From Pararhizobium sp. IMCC21322 (lineage in GTDB: Bacteria; Pseudomonadota; Alphaproteobacteria; Rhizobiales; GCA-2746425), in assembly GCF_030758295.1 (NCBI RefSeq), contig NZ_CP132335.1:3572412-3636411 (forward strand): DNA of 64,000 nucleotides. Direction: 5' to 3'. The translations under genes were made by a program, and so were the position numbers. Below are positions 37,565-46,416 of this stretch, in pieces (position 1 is the first letter of the stretch; every line of letters starts with the position of its first letter). The notes under the pieces were generated by a model. It was not told the DNA's origin and ran no database searches. It was given only the letters and a program-made list of their open reading frames with translations.

Positions 37565-38697
37565 GTGATGTCAAACGTATAGGCATAGCAGGTGCCGGAT
37601 CTATCGCGTTTGGCACGGCTGCGCTTTTGCACCAGCAAGGGCATACACCGATGCTGTGGTCACCCTCCGGAGCCGGCACAGCAGGGCTGGAGTCAGCACC
37701 ACTTTGCGTTGAGGGTGCAATCAAAACAGAATTCAAAGTTGGGATTGCGCAGTCTGCAAAAGACCTGGCGGAGCAAAACGACGCATTGATCATTGCCCTT
37801 CCCGCTTATGGCCATAAAACGGTTATGGACGCGCTGGCGCCACATGTGCGCAATGGGCAGCACATTATTATTTCATCGCACGCGTCTTTGGGCGCTGTTT
37901 ACCTCACACAGGCTTTGGCAGCACGGAATGTCCGCGCGCCAATCACCGCCTGGGGCACCACGGTCATCACAGGGCGAAAGCAAAGCGACACAACGGTCAA
38001 GGTCAACACTGTGCGGAGCCTGGTCGATTTATGCACCGTGAAGGACGACGCCGCGAACGTGAATGGTCTGACCTATTGCCAGCAGCTTTTCGGTGATCGC
38101 TTCCAGGAACGCGACGGTCTGCTGGCGATTTCGCTCTCCAACCTGAATCCGCAAAACCATTTGGGAATTGCGTTGGGTAACATTACGCGCATGGAACGCG
38201 GTGAAGTTTGGAGCCAGGGACAAAACGTGACCCCAAAAGTCGGGCAATTGCTTGAGCAATTGGACCTGGAACGTCTTGCCATCGCCAATGCCCTGGATTT
38301 GAAGGTAAGAACGATTTTCGAACATTTTCATCTGAGTTTTCACGTTCCTGTCGCGTCCATTTCGGACATGAACCAGGCGATGCACGCCCAGGGCAATGGC
38401 GGCATCGGCCCAGCGACGGCTGACAGCCGCTATGTGACGGAAGATGTACCCTACGGGCTGCAATTGACTGCAGTTCTGGGACGATTGGTGGATCAACCAG
38501 CGACACTGCACGAAGCAGGAATAAAGATATTTTCTGCGATGTATGGCCGGGACTTCAGCAATGAAAACAACATATTGAATGCGCTAGAGCTCAATCGCTT
38601 CGGCCTAAATGACCTGCAACGAGCAGCCCGTACCGGCTTGCTGCAGGTGACACCTGAACAAGGTGTTCAAAGACTGAATGCTACGGAATCAACCTGA
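37561..38697 (+). CDS. NAD(P)-dependent octopine/nopaline dehydrogenase family protein
   Basis: The 378-residue protein has an N-terminal Rossmann fold (IGIAGAGSIAFGTA, glycines 11 and 13) and the octopine-DH all-helical C-terminal domain (about 195-340). The latter includes the NPQNHLGIALGN segment, whose His is the expected catalytic residue. Enzymes of this family reversibly join an amino acid amine to a 2-oxo acid, or oxidise opines back. Overlapping starts link it to the AhpD gene, and the ABC importer genes follow 21 bp later. This suggests uptake and oxidative cleavage of an opine-like compound. Confidence 0.83.
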   Translation: MSDVKRIGIAGAGSIAFGTAALLHQQGHTPMLWSPSGAGTAGLESAPLCVEGAIKTEFKVGIAQSAKDLAEQNDALIIALPAYGHKTVMDALAPHVRNGQHIIISSHASLGAVYLTQALAARNVRAPITAWGTTVITGRKQSDTTVKVNTVRSLVDLCTVKDDAANVNGLTYCQQLFGDRFQERDGLLAISLSNLNPQNHLGIALGNITRMERGEVWSQGQNVTPKVGQLLEQLDLERLAIANALDLKVRTIFEHFHLSFHVPVASISDMNQAMHAQGNGGIGPATADSRYVTEDVPYGLQLTAVLGRLVDQPATLHEAGIKIFSAMYGRDFSNENNILNALELNRFGLNDLQRAARTGLLQVTPEQGVQRLNATEST

Positions 38698-38718
38698 CTC
38701 AATTGGGAGACATCTGAT

Positions 38719-39825
38719 ATGACCAAACTAATTCTCAACCGACGCCGCTTCCTGGGCACCGCCGCCGTGACCGGCGCCGCTCTGGCCAGCCCCGCGTATT
38801 TGCGCCGCTCCTACGCCGCAGGCGGTGAAGTGAACATCTGGACCTATAATGACTTCGTCCCGACCGCGTTCAAGGAACAGTTCGAGAGCGAAACTGGAAT
38901 CAAGGTGAATGTGCGTCTGGTCGATGATCAGGGCAAACAGTTCAATTTGCTTGCTGCAGAAGCGCCTAACCCCACAGTGGACATCATGACTGTCGCGGGA
39001 CACCGTTTTTTGCAGTTTATTGACAACAAGCTTCTTGCACCATTGGATACTGACCGTCTGAGTAACTGGGGCAACATCAACCCGACATTTTCCGAAAGCG
39101 ACTGGTCCACAATCAATGGAAACAAATGGGGTGCTCCAATCCTGTCGGGAATGGAAGTCCTGTCTTACAACACCGACCTTGTTGATGCTGAGGAAGCCCA
39201 GAGCTGGGATGTTCTTTTTTCTGAGAAGTACAAGCAGAGAACCGCCTATATCATTCAGGATATGATGTCGATTGTCATGCTTAAGCTTGGCTATGACGGC
39301 AACATGGTCGCGTATAAGGATGACCCTGAGAAAGCGGCTGCAATTGTTGAAGAAGCCAAACAATTCCTGATCGACAAGAAACCGTTGGTTCGCAAATATT
39401 ACGACGGTGGTGCAGAAATTCAGCAAATGTTCGTGAACCAGGACATCTCACTTGGTCATAGCTGGAACGGCCCGGCCGCTGCGCTGATCAATGATGGCTT
39501 CCCACTTGCGATGAGCATTCCGCGCGAAGGGTCATACGGCTTTGTTTATACTTACAACATCGCCAACAATGCCCCCAATGTGGACAATGCCTACAAGTTC
39601 CTGGATGCAATTCTGGCCTCGCCAGAGATTGGCGCATCGATGACCAAGGCGTCCGGGTTTATCTCGACTTACAAAGACTCCTCACAATATCTGACTGATC
39701 TTGAGAAGAAGTCGACATCGTTCTCGGATGAGGAGCTGGCTAATCTTCAGTTCTTCCGTGCAGAAGCGAACGATATGAAATACGGGCTTGTTGATCCGGC
39801 TGTAGAAGCAATCAAAGCAGCCTAA
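38719..39825 (+). CDS. ABC importer substrate-binding protein, polyamine type, Tat-exported
   Basis: The 368-residue protein begins with a twin-arginine signal (NRRRFLG at 7-13, then a weakly hydrophobic core, cleavage after SYA). The mature part is of the spermidine/putrescine-type SBP group (VNIWTYNDFVPTAFKEQFES). It captures the substrate in the periplasm for the two permeases and the ATPase encoded next. A stem-loop after its stop probably raises its mRNA level relative to the permeases. Ligand unknown; the neighbours suggest an opine or amine. Confidence 0.87.
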   Translation: MTKLILNRRRFLGTAAVTGAALASPAYLRRSYAAGGEVNIWTYNDFVPTAFKEQFESETGIKVNVRLVDDQGKQFNLLAAEAPNPTVDIMTVAGHRFLQFIDNKLLAPLDTDRLSNWGNINPTFSESDWSTINGNKWGAPILSGMEVLSYNTDLVDAEEAQSWDVLFSEKYKQRTAYIIQDMMSIVMLKLGYDGNMVAYKDDPEKAAAIVEEAKQFLIDKKPLVRKYYDGGAEIQQMFVNQDISLGHSWNGPAAALINDGFPLAMSIPREGSYGFVYTYNIANNAPNVDNAYKFLDAILASPEIGASMTKASGFISTYKDSSQYLTDLEKKSTSFSDEELANLQFFRAEANDMKYGLVDPAVEAIKAA

Positions 39826-39853
39826 GCAACAATACCAAATCTGCATAAAATGT

Positions 39854-39881
39854 CCTTGTTCGCCAATTCTGGCGGACAAGG
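39854..39881 (+). promoter_or_regulatory. Intercistronic stem-loop after the binding-protein gene
   Basis: A 12-bp stem (CCTTGTTCGCCA / TGGCGGACAAGG, one G-T pair) with a 4-nt loop ATTC lies in the 88-bp gap between binding-protein and permease genes. No T-run follows, so it is more likely an mRNA-stabilising or processing hairpin than a terminator. This is common in ABC operons, where the binding protein is needed in excess. Confidence 0.55.
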
Positions 39882-39913
39882 CGCCCTGATATATTGGCGT
39901 GAGGAATTCCCGA

Positions 39914-40894
39914 ATGACAAATGACGCGAGCGCAAACCGCGTTGCCGTGCCACGGAGGAAGACAGACCGCACATTTTGGGGTCGTCTGGCGAGTTGGGCA
40001 CCGTACCGCTCACTCGTTCGATTGGCGACAGCATCACCACGACGCCAGTTTTGGGTGCTCGCTTCTTTACCGCTTCTGTGGGTTCTGAGCCAGCATTTGG
40101 GGCCAATGCTGCAGATGGTACGTGTAAGTCTGACCGATGCCTATCCAGTTGCAGTGGGCGTTGAACAGCACTTCACATTTGACAATTACGTGCGTTTCTT
40201 CGGTGAACGTATTTTCTGGCAACCATTTTTCCGAACCCTGACCTTTGCAGGGGTTCTGACTTTCTGCACTTTGATCCTGACATACCCTGTCGCCTACTTT
40301 CTGGCGCGCCATGTCAGCCGTAAAAACCAAATGCTGATGCTGCTGCTGTTGCTGATCCCATTCTGGGTCGGCGAAATCGTACGCACATATGCGATCATGA
40401 TCCTTCTGGGCAACACCGGCGCAGTGAATCAGGCGTTGAAATGGCTGGGCCTGGTCGATGAACCCATCCCGTTTATGTACACAAGTTTTTCCATGGGCAT
40501 TGGCATCGTCTACCTCACCGCGCTCTATATGCTTTTGCCGCTGTATTCCGCGTTGGAAAAACTTCCCAAGAGCTATAATGAAGCGGCGGCCGATCTTGGA
40601 GCTGGCGCATGGACGCGGTTTCGCCGTGTCACATTGCCTTTAACACTCGAAGGAATTTCTTCGGGATGCACTCTGGTCTTCCTGATATCGACAGGCTTTT
40701 ACGCCACACCAGTTTTACTGGGAGGGCCATCAACCACCGTGTTTTCTGAAACCATAGCAGGCTTCTTCCACAATGCCGGGGACGAATGGCCAACGGGTGC
40801 CGCCTTTGCGACCATCATGTTCGTCGCGGCAATATTCCTGACAGGAACATTCCAAAAACTAATGCAGGCTCTACGTAAGGGAGACACAAAATGA
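39914..40894 (+). CDS. ABC importer permease 1 (PotB-like)
   Basis: The 326-residue membrane protein has a cytoplasmic N-terminus and about six transmembrane helices, with the BPD_transp_1 EAA loop (YNEAAADLGAGAWTRFRRVTLP). ATG 39914 follows GAGG at 9 nt; the in-frame GTG 39899 overlaps that RBS. Its stop overlaps the next permease start (ATGA). It forms the heterodimeric channel with the next gene product. Confidence 0.87.
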   Translation: MTNDASANRVAVPRRKTDRTFWGRLASWAPYRSLVRLATASPRRQFWVLASLPLLWVLSQHLGPMLQMVRVSLTDAYPVAVGVEQHFTFDNYVRFFGERIFWQPFFRTLTFAGVLTFCTLILTYPVAYFLARHVSRKNQMLMLLLLLIPFWVGEIVRTYAIMILLGNTGAVNQALKWLGLVDEPIPFMYTSFSMGIGIVYLTALYMLLPLYSALEKLPKSYNEAAADLGAGAWTRFRRVTLPLTLEGISSGCTLVFLISTGFYATPVLLGGPSTTVFSETIAGFFHNAGDEWPTGAAFATIMFVAAIFLTGTFQKLMQALRKGDTK

Positions 40895-41682
40895 ATCGCG
40901 GCAACCGAATTCTGCTGGCGTGCTCCTATTGGGCCTTTGTTCTGTATGTGTTTGTCCCGTTGCTTCTGATGATCCTGATGGGGTTCAAGGACAGCAAATT
41001 TATCGGATTCCCGATCCGGTCCTGGACCCTGGACTGGTATACGGGCGTATTTTCTGATGGCGATGTAGTCTCGACCTTAGGCTATTCTATGGCCATAGCA
41101 GTGCTGTCCACCCTGATTTCCGTCGCCGTTGGCACGTGGATTGCGGTTCTGCTTGAAGGTCGCAAATTTTTTGGACGCACGGCCGTTTTCGGGCTGACAA
41201 TACTACCTGCTCTGATTCCGGGAATTATCTCTGCTATTGCATTTCGAATCTATGCGCGCTGGCTTGGGATAGAACCCGGCATGGGGGCCATTGTGTGGGC
41301 GCATGCTGTGCACAATGTTCCCTTTGTGGCACTTGTGGTCATGGCGCGGCTTTCAACATTGCCAAAAAGCCAGATCGAGGCAGCGCGCGATCTGGGCGCC
41401 GATCCGGTCATCACATTCATGCGCATCACACTGCCATATTTGGTACCGGCCATTTTGGGAGCAAGCATCTTTTGCCTCCTTCTCAGCTTTGATGATTTTG
41501 TCCGCTCGTTCTTCCTTGGCGGTTACGAGCCGACCCTGCCTGTCTTGATCTTCGCCAAACTGAGATCGGGCATGTCGCCCGAAATCAATGCAATCGCGAC
41601 TGTCGCATTAGTCCTGACAGCTGCATTGGGCATCTGGGCTGAAAGATTTACGCGCCGTATGAACAAGGATTCCAAAATATGA
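40891..41682 (+). CDS. ABC importer permease 2 (PotC-like)
   Basis: A 263-residue inner-membrane permease with about six helices and the EAA loop (IEAARDLGADPVITFMRITLP). Start and stop overlap the neighbouring permease and ATPase genes by ATGA, so expression is coupled. It pairs with the PotB-like permease in a polyamine-type importer. Confidence 0.87.
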   Translation: MNRGNRILLACSYWAFVLYVFVPLLLMILMGFKDSKFIGFPIRSWTLDWYTGVFSDGDVVSTLGYSMAIAVLSTLISVAVGTWIAVLLEGRKFFGRTAVFGLTILPALIPGIISAIAFRIYARWLGIEPGMGAIVWAHAVHNVPFVALVVMARLSTLPKSQIEAARDLGADPVITFMRITLPYLVPAILGASIFCLLLSFDDFVRSFFLGGYEPTLPVLIFAKLRSGMSPEINAIATVALVLTAALGIWAERFTRRMNKDSKI

Positions 41683-42764
41683 CCGGCTCATCTGCACTTG
41701 TCCGTATCGAGGGCGTTTCAAAAAACTTTGGTGATGTATTAGCGTTGGACAATCTGACCCTTGATATTGCACGCGGCGAGTTCGTGACCTTTCTTGGTCC
41801 CTCCGGCTGCGGCAAATCTACGACGTTGAGAATTCTTGGCGGCTTTGAACGTCCCTCATCAGGTCGCATCATTCTGGACGGTGAAGATGTAACCATGCAG
41901 CCGCCGGAAAAACGCCATGTAAATATGGTGTTTCAGGATTATGCATTGTTCCCTCACATGACCGTACGGCAGAATATTTCCTTCGGACTTGAACTGATGG
42001 GCATGGACCGCGCAGGCATCGGGCGCCGCCTGGACGAAATCATGGCCTTTCTCGAACTCGATACATACGGCGATCGTTATCCGGGCCAATTGTCAGGCGG
42101 GCAACGACAAAGAGTAGCCCTCGCCCGTGCGCTGGCGCCGGATCCGGCGCTGTTGCTGCTGGATGAACCTTTGGGCGCGCTTGACGCAAAGCTGCGTGGA
42201 CAAGTGCAGCTGGAACTCAAATCAATCCAGCGCCGCACGAATAAAACCTTCTTCTTTGTAACCCACGATCAGGAAGAGGCACTGACGATGTCCGACCGCA
42301 TTGTTGTGATGAACAATGGCCGGGTGGAGCAAGACGGCACACCGGAAGAGCTGTATTTCCATCCTGCCACCCGATTTGTTGCCGAATTCATTGGCGAAAC
42401 CAATCTGTTGTCCGGCAAGATGCGTGGCAAGGATGGCGACACGGTGATGATGGACTGGTTCGGCCAGACATTGAGCGGCCGTGCACCAAGCGGCGTTCCA
42501 AATGTTGGAGACGCCATTACAGCTTCGGTGCGTCTTGAAAAACTGGGCTTTTCCCACGATCGACCCGCCTCTGCCAATGCCGTACAGGGCAAAGTCGTCG
42601 CAAAAACATTTCTCGGAAGTCGCCTGGCGGTGGATCTCGCCGTGGAAGAAGCACAAGGTGCAGTTTTGCGGGCTTTTGTTGACGCGGAAACCGGTCAGTC
42701 GATTGGCTCAGACCCTGTCTGGATAGGCTGGGACACTGACAGCATGGCGGTGCTTCGGGACTGA
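41679..42764 (+). CDS. ABC importer ATPase (PotA-like)
   Basis: The 361-residue ATPase has Walker A GPSGCGKST (40-48), signature LSGGQRQRVALARAL, Walker B LLLLDEPLGALD, the switch His in FVTHDQEEA, and a C-terminal TOBE domain from about residue 280. It energises the polyamine-type importer. It is the last gene of the operon; a DUF1801 remnant on the opposite strand follows. Confidence 0.88.
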   Translation: MTGSSALVRIEGVSKNFGDVLALDNLTLDIARGEFVTFLGPSGCGKSTTLRILGGFERPSSGRIILDGEDVTMQPPEKRHVNMVFQDYALFPHMTVRQNISFGLELMGMDRAGIGRRLDEIMAFLELDTYGDRYPGQLSGGQRQRVALARALAPDPALLLLDEPLGALDAKLRGQVQLELKSIQRRTNKTFFFVTHDQEEALTMSDRIVVMNNGRVEQDGTPEELYFHPATRFVAEFIGETNLLSGKMRGKDGDTVMMDWFGQTLSGRAPSGVPNVGDAITASVRLEKLGFSHDRPASANAVQGKVVAKTFLGSRLAVDLAVEEAQGAVLRAFVDAETGQSIGSDPVWIGWDTDSMAVLRD

Positions 42765-42815
42765 CGGGTGTATACCAGCATAATCACCTGAATTTGTGCC
42801 TCGAACACGTGCCAT

Positions 42816-43100
42816 TCATCGTTGCTTGCCCTGCCCTGTGATACATTGCCGCAGAAGCGCTTTGTTTGGATCGACCTTGGACGCGTTTCCGACATTGAGG
42901 CTGACATAGCTGCGCTGAGCGTTGAGGTGATAGGCATAGGTGTCACCGCCCCCGTACCCCGGCATCCTGCAATGAATTCGTTCCTCGAGTTGCGGTGCCT
43001 GTTGTTTGATGATCGCCCCCAACTCAGCCAACCGTTTCGCAACGGCGTAGCCAATCCTCTTGCATGCCCGATACGGTTCGGATTGTCGTGTCTGCATCAC
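42816..43100 (-). pseudogene. DUF1801 protein fragment (lacks both ends)
   Basis: The frame matches the middle and rear of a DUF1801 protein: AIIKQQAPQLEERIHCRMPGY, then YHLNAQRSYVSLNVGNASKVDP. Typical members continue with a GKGC-containing C-terminus; here the frame ends in unrelated residues (TGQGKQR). The N-terminal EATTP-like part is also missing, replaced by unrelated residues that overlap the GMC gene start region. About 32 bp around the AIIKQQ codons are almost identical to the second fragment at 52164-52364. Confidence 0.6.
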
Positions 43101-44791
43101 CGCGCCTCTGACGCGATTGTGGCCGCGAATTTCTCGGCTATCATAATCGTTGGAATGTTTGTATTGGCGCGCGGAATCCTGGGCATTACTGACGCATCCA
43201 CCACCCTGAGGCCACCAACGCCGATTACCCTGGCGGTCTTTGCATCTACAACCGCTTCCGGGTCATCCGGGCGTCCCATGCGGCAGGTTCCACAAGGATG
43301 CCAGCCGCCGATTGTAAAGTCGCGGATAACTTCATCGAGCAGCGTTTCGTCTGACAATGTCTTTGCAAGATCGAACCCAGGGGCAATAAGCCCCTTCAGT
43401 ATCGCACGACGCAGAGGTGCAGGCCCATCTGCCAGCAGAGCAGGTAAAGTAGTCGCGAGCCGGTTGAGAAGCGTCGGTTTGCGAACCATCGAGGCCAGCG
43501 CTCCGTGACGGGCAGCGAAGGGGTCACAGGCTGCAGCAGTTAGTGCGGGCGAAGCGTATAATTTGGCCATCTGGCGGAACAGGTACCGCATTCTGGACAG
43601 GTCCCGCGGATCGTCGAGTAGCGCAAAAAATATGTCGGGATATTCGGCAGGATCGGGCGAGATAAGCTGCAATCGACCGGTGGAAACTGGCTTGTTGATC
43701 CATCCGAACAGCGACCCGATGCGACTTCCCATCGGGTGCCAGGCCGCACGGGCGACAGCGACCATGAACATGTCAGCGGGCGAACCTTCGCCAGAACTGA
43801 AGCGCAATCCAACATGGACGTGGCGCCGAGGCGTTGCGCCCATTCGGTGACCCGGCTTCAGGAAGGCTGACAGTGCAATTGACGGATGTTCCTGCAAATT
43901 GCCTCCCACGCCTCGCAATTCAGAAACTACCGGCAGGCCAAGATCCCGTAGATGACCGCCGGGGCCGATGCCAGAACGCATGAGAATCGCTGGGCTCATC
44001 AGCGCGCCCGTGCAGATGATGATCTCGCGTCCGCGCAATTCTTCAGAGTCGGTGGCGACTCCGATCGCATCTTTTCCATCAAAGAGAATGCGGCGAACAG
44101 CGGTATCGGCGATAATAGTCAGATTGGGCCGAGCGCGAACAGTGGCGTCAAGGTACCCACGCGCGGCCGAAACACGGCGGGTCCCATCAGAGGAAACTGG
44201 CATCGGAAACCAGCCATCACCGAATGTGCCGTTTTGGTCCGAAATGGCTTGAAACCCGGCATTTGCGAATGCGTCGCGCGACGCCTTTGAGAAGCCCGGC
44301 CAATCGCCTTCAGGAACACGCGTGATTTTGATCGGGCCGCTTTTGCCATGCAAAGCTGCGTCCGGCGCCTCAATATCCGTTTCGAGATTTCGGAAATAGG
44401 GAAGGACTTCATCCCAACTCCAGCCTGTTGCTCCCAGCGCCGCCCACTCATCGTAGTCGTCAGGTGTTCCGCGGTTGGCCAGGAGGCCGTTGATTGAGGA
44501 CCCGCCGCCCAGCACGCGGGCCTGCTCGTAATTTCGGGCACGATCATAGGCTTCGGGATGGGTGCCGAACCGCGCTTTGAGACCTTTCCAGTGATACGCC
44601 CGATTATAGGCGGCCTGATAAGGATACGGATCCTGGATGTCAGCAGGTTCTGCATCGGGGTCAATGTCGGCACCGGCTTCGATCAGAAGAACACGCAAAT
44701 CTGGCGCGGCAGACAACCTGCTTGCCATGACCGAACCGGCTGATCCGCCACCTACCACGATGTAGTCCCAGGGATCAGAAAAGTGGGACAT
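43097..44791 (-). CDS. GMC-family FAD-dependent alcohol/sugar oxidoreductase
   Basis: The 564-residue protein has the N-terminal FAD motif YIVVGGGSAGSVMASRL (Gly14-Gly19), the GMC signature ARVLGGGSSINGL, and the C-terminal active-site region GGWHPCGTCRMG with the catalytic His, followed by ANTNIPTIMIAEK. Choline dehydrogenase and related alcohol or sugar oxidases share this layout. There is no signal peptide. It is the last gene of a minus-strand operon, 3 bp after the enolase-superfamily gene, and probably oxidises a hydroxyl group of the imported compound or of a derived intermediate. Confidence 0.87.
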   Translation of the reverse strand: MSHFSDPWDYIVVGGGSAGSVMASRLSAAPDLRVLLIEAGADIDPDAEPADIQDPYPYQAAYNRAYHWKGLKARFGTHPEAYDRARNYEQARVLGGGSSINGLLANRGTPDDYDEWAALGATGWSWDEVLPYFRNLETDIEAPDAALHGKSGPIKITRVPEGDWPGFSKASRDAFANAGFQAISDQNGTFGDGWFPMPVSSDGTRRVSAARGYLDATVRARPNLTIIADTAVRRILFDGKDAIGVATDSEELRGREIIICTGALMSPAILMRSGIGPGGHLRDLGLPVVSELRGVGGNLQEHPSIALSAFLKPGHRMGATPRRHVHVGLRFSSGEGSPADMFMVAVARAAWHPMGSRIGSLFGWINKPVSTGRLQLISPDPAEYPDIFFALLDDPRDLSRMRYLFRQMAKLYASPALTAAACDPFAARHGALASMVRKPTLLNRLATTLPALLADGPAPLRRAILKGLIAPGFDLAKTLSDETLLDEVIRDFTIGGWHPCGTCRMGRPDDPEAVVDAKTARVIGVGGLRVVDASVMPRIPRANTNIPTIMIAEKFAATIASEAR

Positions 44792-44794
44792 AGG

Positions 44795-45961
44795 TCAGGA
44801 AAAAATTTGCCGGTCAACCTCGGCGCGGGCCAGGAAGTCTTCGTTCAGCCTCACGCCAAGCCCTGGGCATTTGGGAACAGCCACACATCCATTGGGTTGA
44901 ATCGTATCAAGTTCATCTGAATAGCCGCATTCAAAAATCGGCGGCAGCGGATTTGCCATTTTTGGATGGACAAGAGCCAGTTCGTAGAAATTGGAGTTTC
45001 GGATCGCGGCCATGCAGTGCCGGTGGGCCGGTCCACTGGAGTGTAGTTCGATATCTAAACCGAAAGCTTCAGCCAGGGCAGCCGTTTTCATGACGCCAGT
45101 GATGCCCAGATCATATTCCGGATCGGCCCGCAGAAAATCGGTTGCCATTTCGGTTATCCACGGCGTCTTGCTTTCCAGCCCGCGGACATGCTCGGTCAAC
45201 AAAAGCGGTGTCCGGATCTGCTGCCTCAACATGCGGTGCACATGAGGTGCCTGACCGCAATCGGCTAGAGGGTCTTCGAGCCAATAGTAGCCGTGATCAT
45301 CGCAAGCGCGTCCGATTTTCAGTGCATCGGCGTATGTGGCGATATGGCTGGCAGGGTCGGTCATTAATTCCATCTTCCCTCCCACGGCCCGAGCCACTGC
45401 AGCAATGGTCTCGATTTCCGGTTTTGGGTCCCCATCCGCCCAGCAATGCATCTTGAAACCCCGATAGCCCAATTCAAGACATTGTTCGGCAAAGTCGGCA
45501 TAGGCTTCGGGAGCGGACAGGCCGCCATTCCTATCGCCGGAAATCGTGCTGGCGTAGGCGGGTAGCTCCCAGCGATAGCCTCCAAGCAGAGTAGCGATCG
45601 GCAGCCCGACTTTCTTGCCGAAAAGATCCCACAGACAGATATCAATAGCCGAGTAGCCGACACCAGCCAGATGACGGTGCCGCCGTTTGTAATCCTGGTA
45701 AAGCTGTTCCCGTGCAAGACTGTCACGACCGATGAGCGATGCCAGCAGCGGAACTGTCTGACCGGTTACAGCAGCGTGCTTGCCGGAATGCATGGGACAG
45801 TATTCACCAACTGTGCCTTCAGCATCATGGATACGGAGGACAAAGCTTTTCAGTGATGCCTGGGCATCCGGATTGTAACCCAAAACTCCGTCGTCGCTGG
45901 GGCCAAGGCCTGCAACATCGAAAGTAAAATGAATCAGTTCGACCTTATCGATGCGTGCCAT
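44795..45961 (-). CDS. Enolase-superfamily (mandelate racemase/muconate lactonizing) enzyme
   Basis: The 388-residue protein has the capping domain (about 1-130) and TIM-barrel domain of the MR/MLE group. Metal-ligand motifs are visible: LMTDPAS, WLEDPL and LLTEHV. The usual Lys-X-Lys on the second strand reads FKMHCW (Lys-Met-His), which points to an acid sugar dehydratase-like subgroup rather than mandelate racemase itself. A late HSSGPAHRH segment supplies further His residues. ATG 45961 was chosen because GGAG lies at 8-9 nt, inside the end of the upstream gene. Typical substrates of such enzymes are aldonic or uronic acids; the actual one is unknown. Confidence 0.83.
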   Translation of the reverse strand: MARIDKVELIHFTFDVAGLGPSDDGVLGYNPDAQASLKSFVLRIHDAEGTVGEYCPMHSGKHAAVTGQTVPLLASLIGRDSLAREQLYQDYKRRHRHLAGVGYSAIDICLWDLFGKKVGLPIATLLGGYRWELPAYASTISGDRNGGLSAPEAYADFAEQCLELGYRGFKMHCWADGDPKPEIETIAAVARAVGGKMELMTDPASHIATYADALKIGRACDDHGYYWLEDPLADCGQAPHVHRMLRQQIRTPLLLTEHVRGLESKTPWITEMATDFLRADPEYDLGITGVMKTAALAEAFGLDIELHSSGPAHRHCMAAIRNSNFYELALVHPKMANPLPPIFECGYSDELDTIQPNGCVAVPKCPGLGVRLNEDFLARAEVDRQIFS

Positions 45962-45963
45962 TG

Positions 45964-46416
45964 TCAATTTCTCCTGTTTAGAATCAGCGCCGTTAGCGCG
46001 GCCTCAGCGCAAGCGAGATCACCGCTACGGTCCGCCCCACTTGCACCGACTGCACCACACAGGCTGCTGCCGATGGTCAGCGGCAGTCCACCGGGCAAAA
46101 TGCCATGGCCACCCGCCTGGTGATACTGCAAGCCAAATGCTGGTTCGCCGGGCGCGACCATCTCCTGAAAAAGATGTGTCGCGCGTTGATGGATCGCTGC
46201 CATTTGCGCCTTGGCCAGCGCAAGTTCCGCAGTGATGGGACGAGCTGCATCCATGCGTTTGCCGCAAATAAGCTGACCCGCGTTATCCACCACCATAACC
46301 GCTACCGCGATGCCTCGTTCTTTTGCACAGGCCAAGGCGGCATGAATTGCCTTTTCGCTTGCCGAGAGCGACGGGCGCGGCGGCATTTCAACCCAATCCG
46401 CGTTCATCGTCGGCAT
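45964..46416 (-). CDS. GlcG/HbpS-like (DUF336) protein
   Basis: The 150-residue protein matches the GlcG/HbpS fold: AIHAALACAKERGIAVAVMVVDNAGQLI, then a KAQMAAIHQRAT helix and a GGLPLTIGSSLCGAVGASG loop. No signal peptide. Members occur in glycolate, diol and sugar-acid operons; the molecular role is poorly known (haem or cofactor binding, or carbonyl chemistry, has been suggested). Its 5' end overlaps the SDR gene by 13 bp, and its last codons carry the RBS of the enolase-superfamily gene. Confidence 0.78.
   Translation of the reverse strand: MPTMNADWVEMPPRPSLSASEKAIHAALACAKERGIAVAVMVVDNAGQLICGKRMDAARPITAELALAKAQMAAIHQRATHLFQEMVAPGEPAFGLQYHQAGGHGILPGGLPLTIGSSLCGAVGASGADRSGDLACAEAALTALILNRRN

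Noticed and set aside
33641-39825. Opine metallophore (staphylopine-type) biosynthesis locus
   Set aside because: No nicotianamine-synthase-like or histidine racemase-like gene is present, and an importer of polyamine type with AhpD-like proteins fits uptake and oxidation better. The idea is kept only as a side note.
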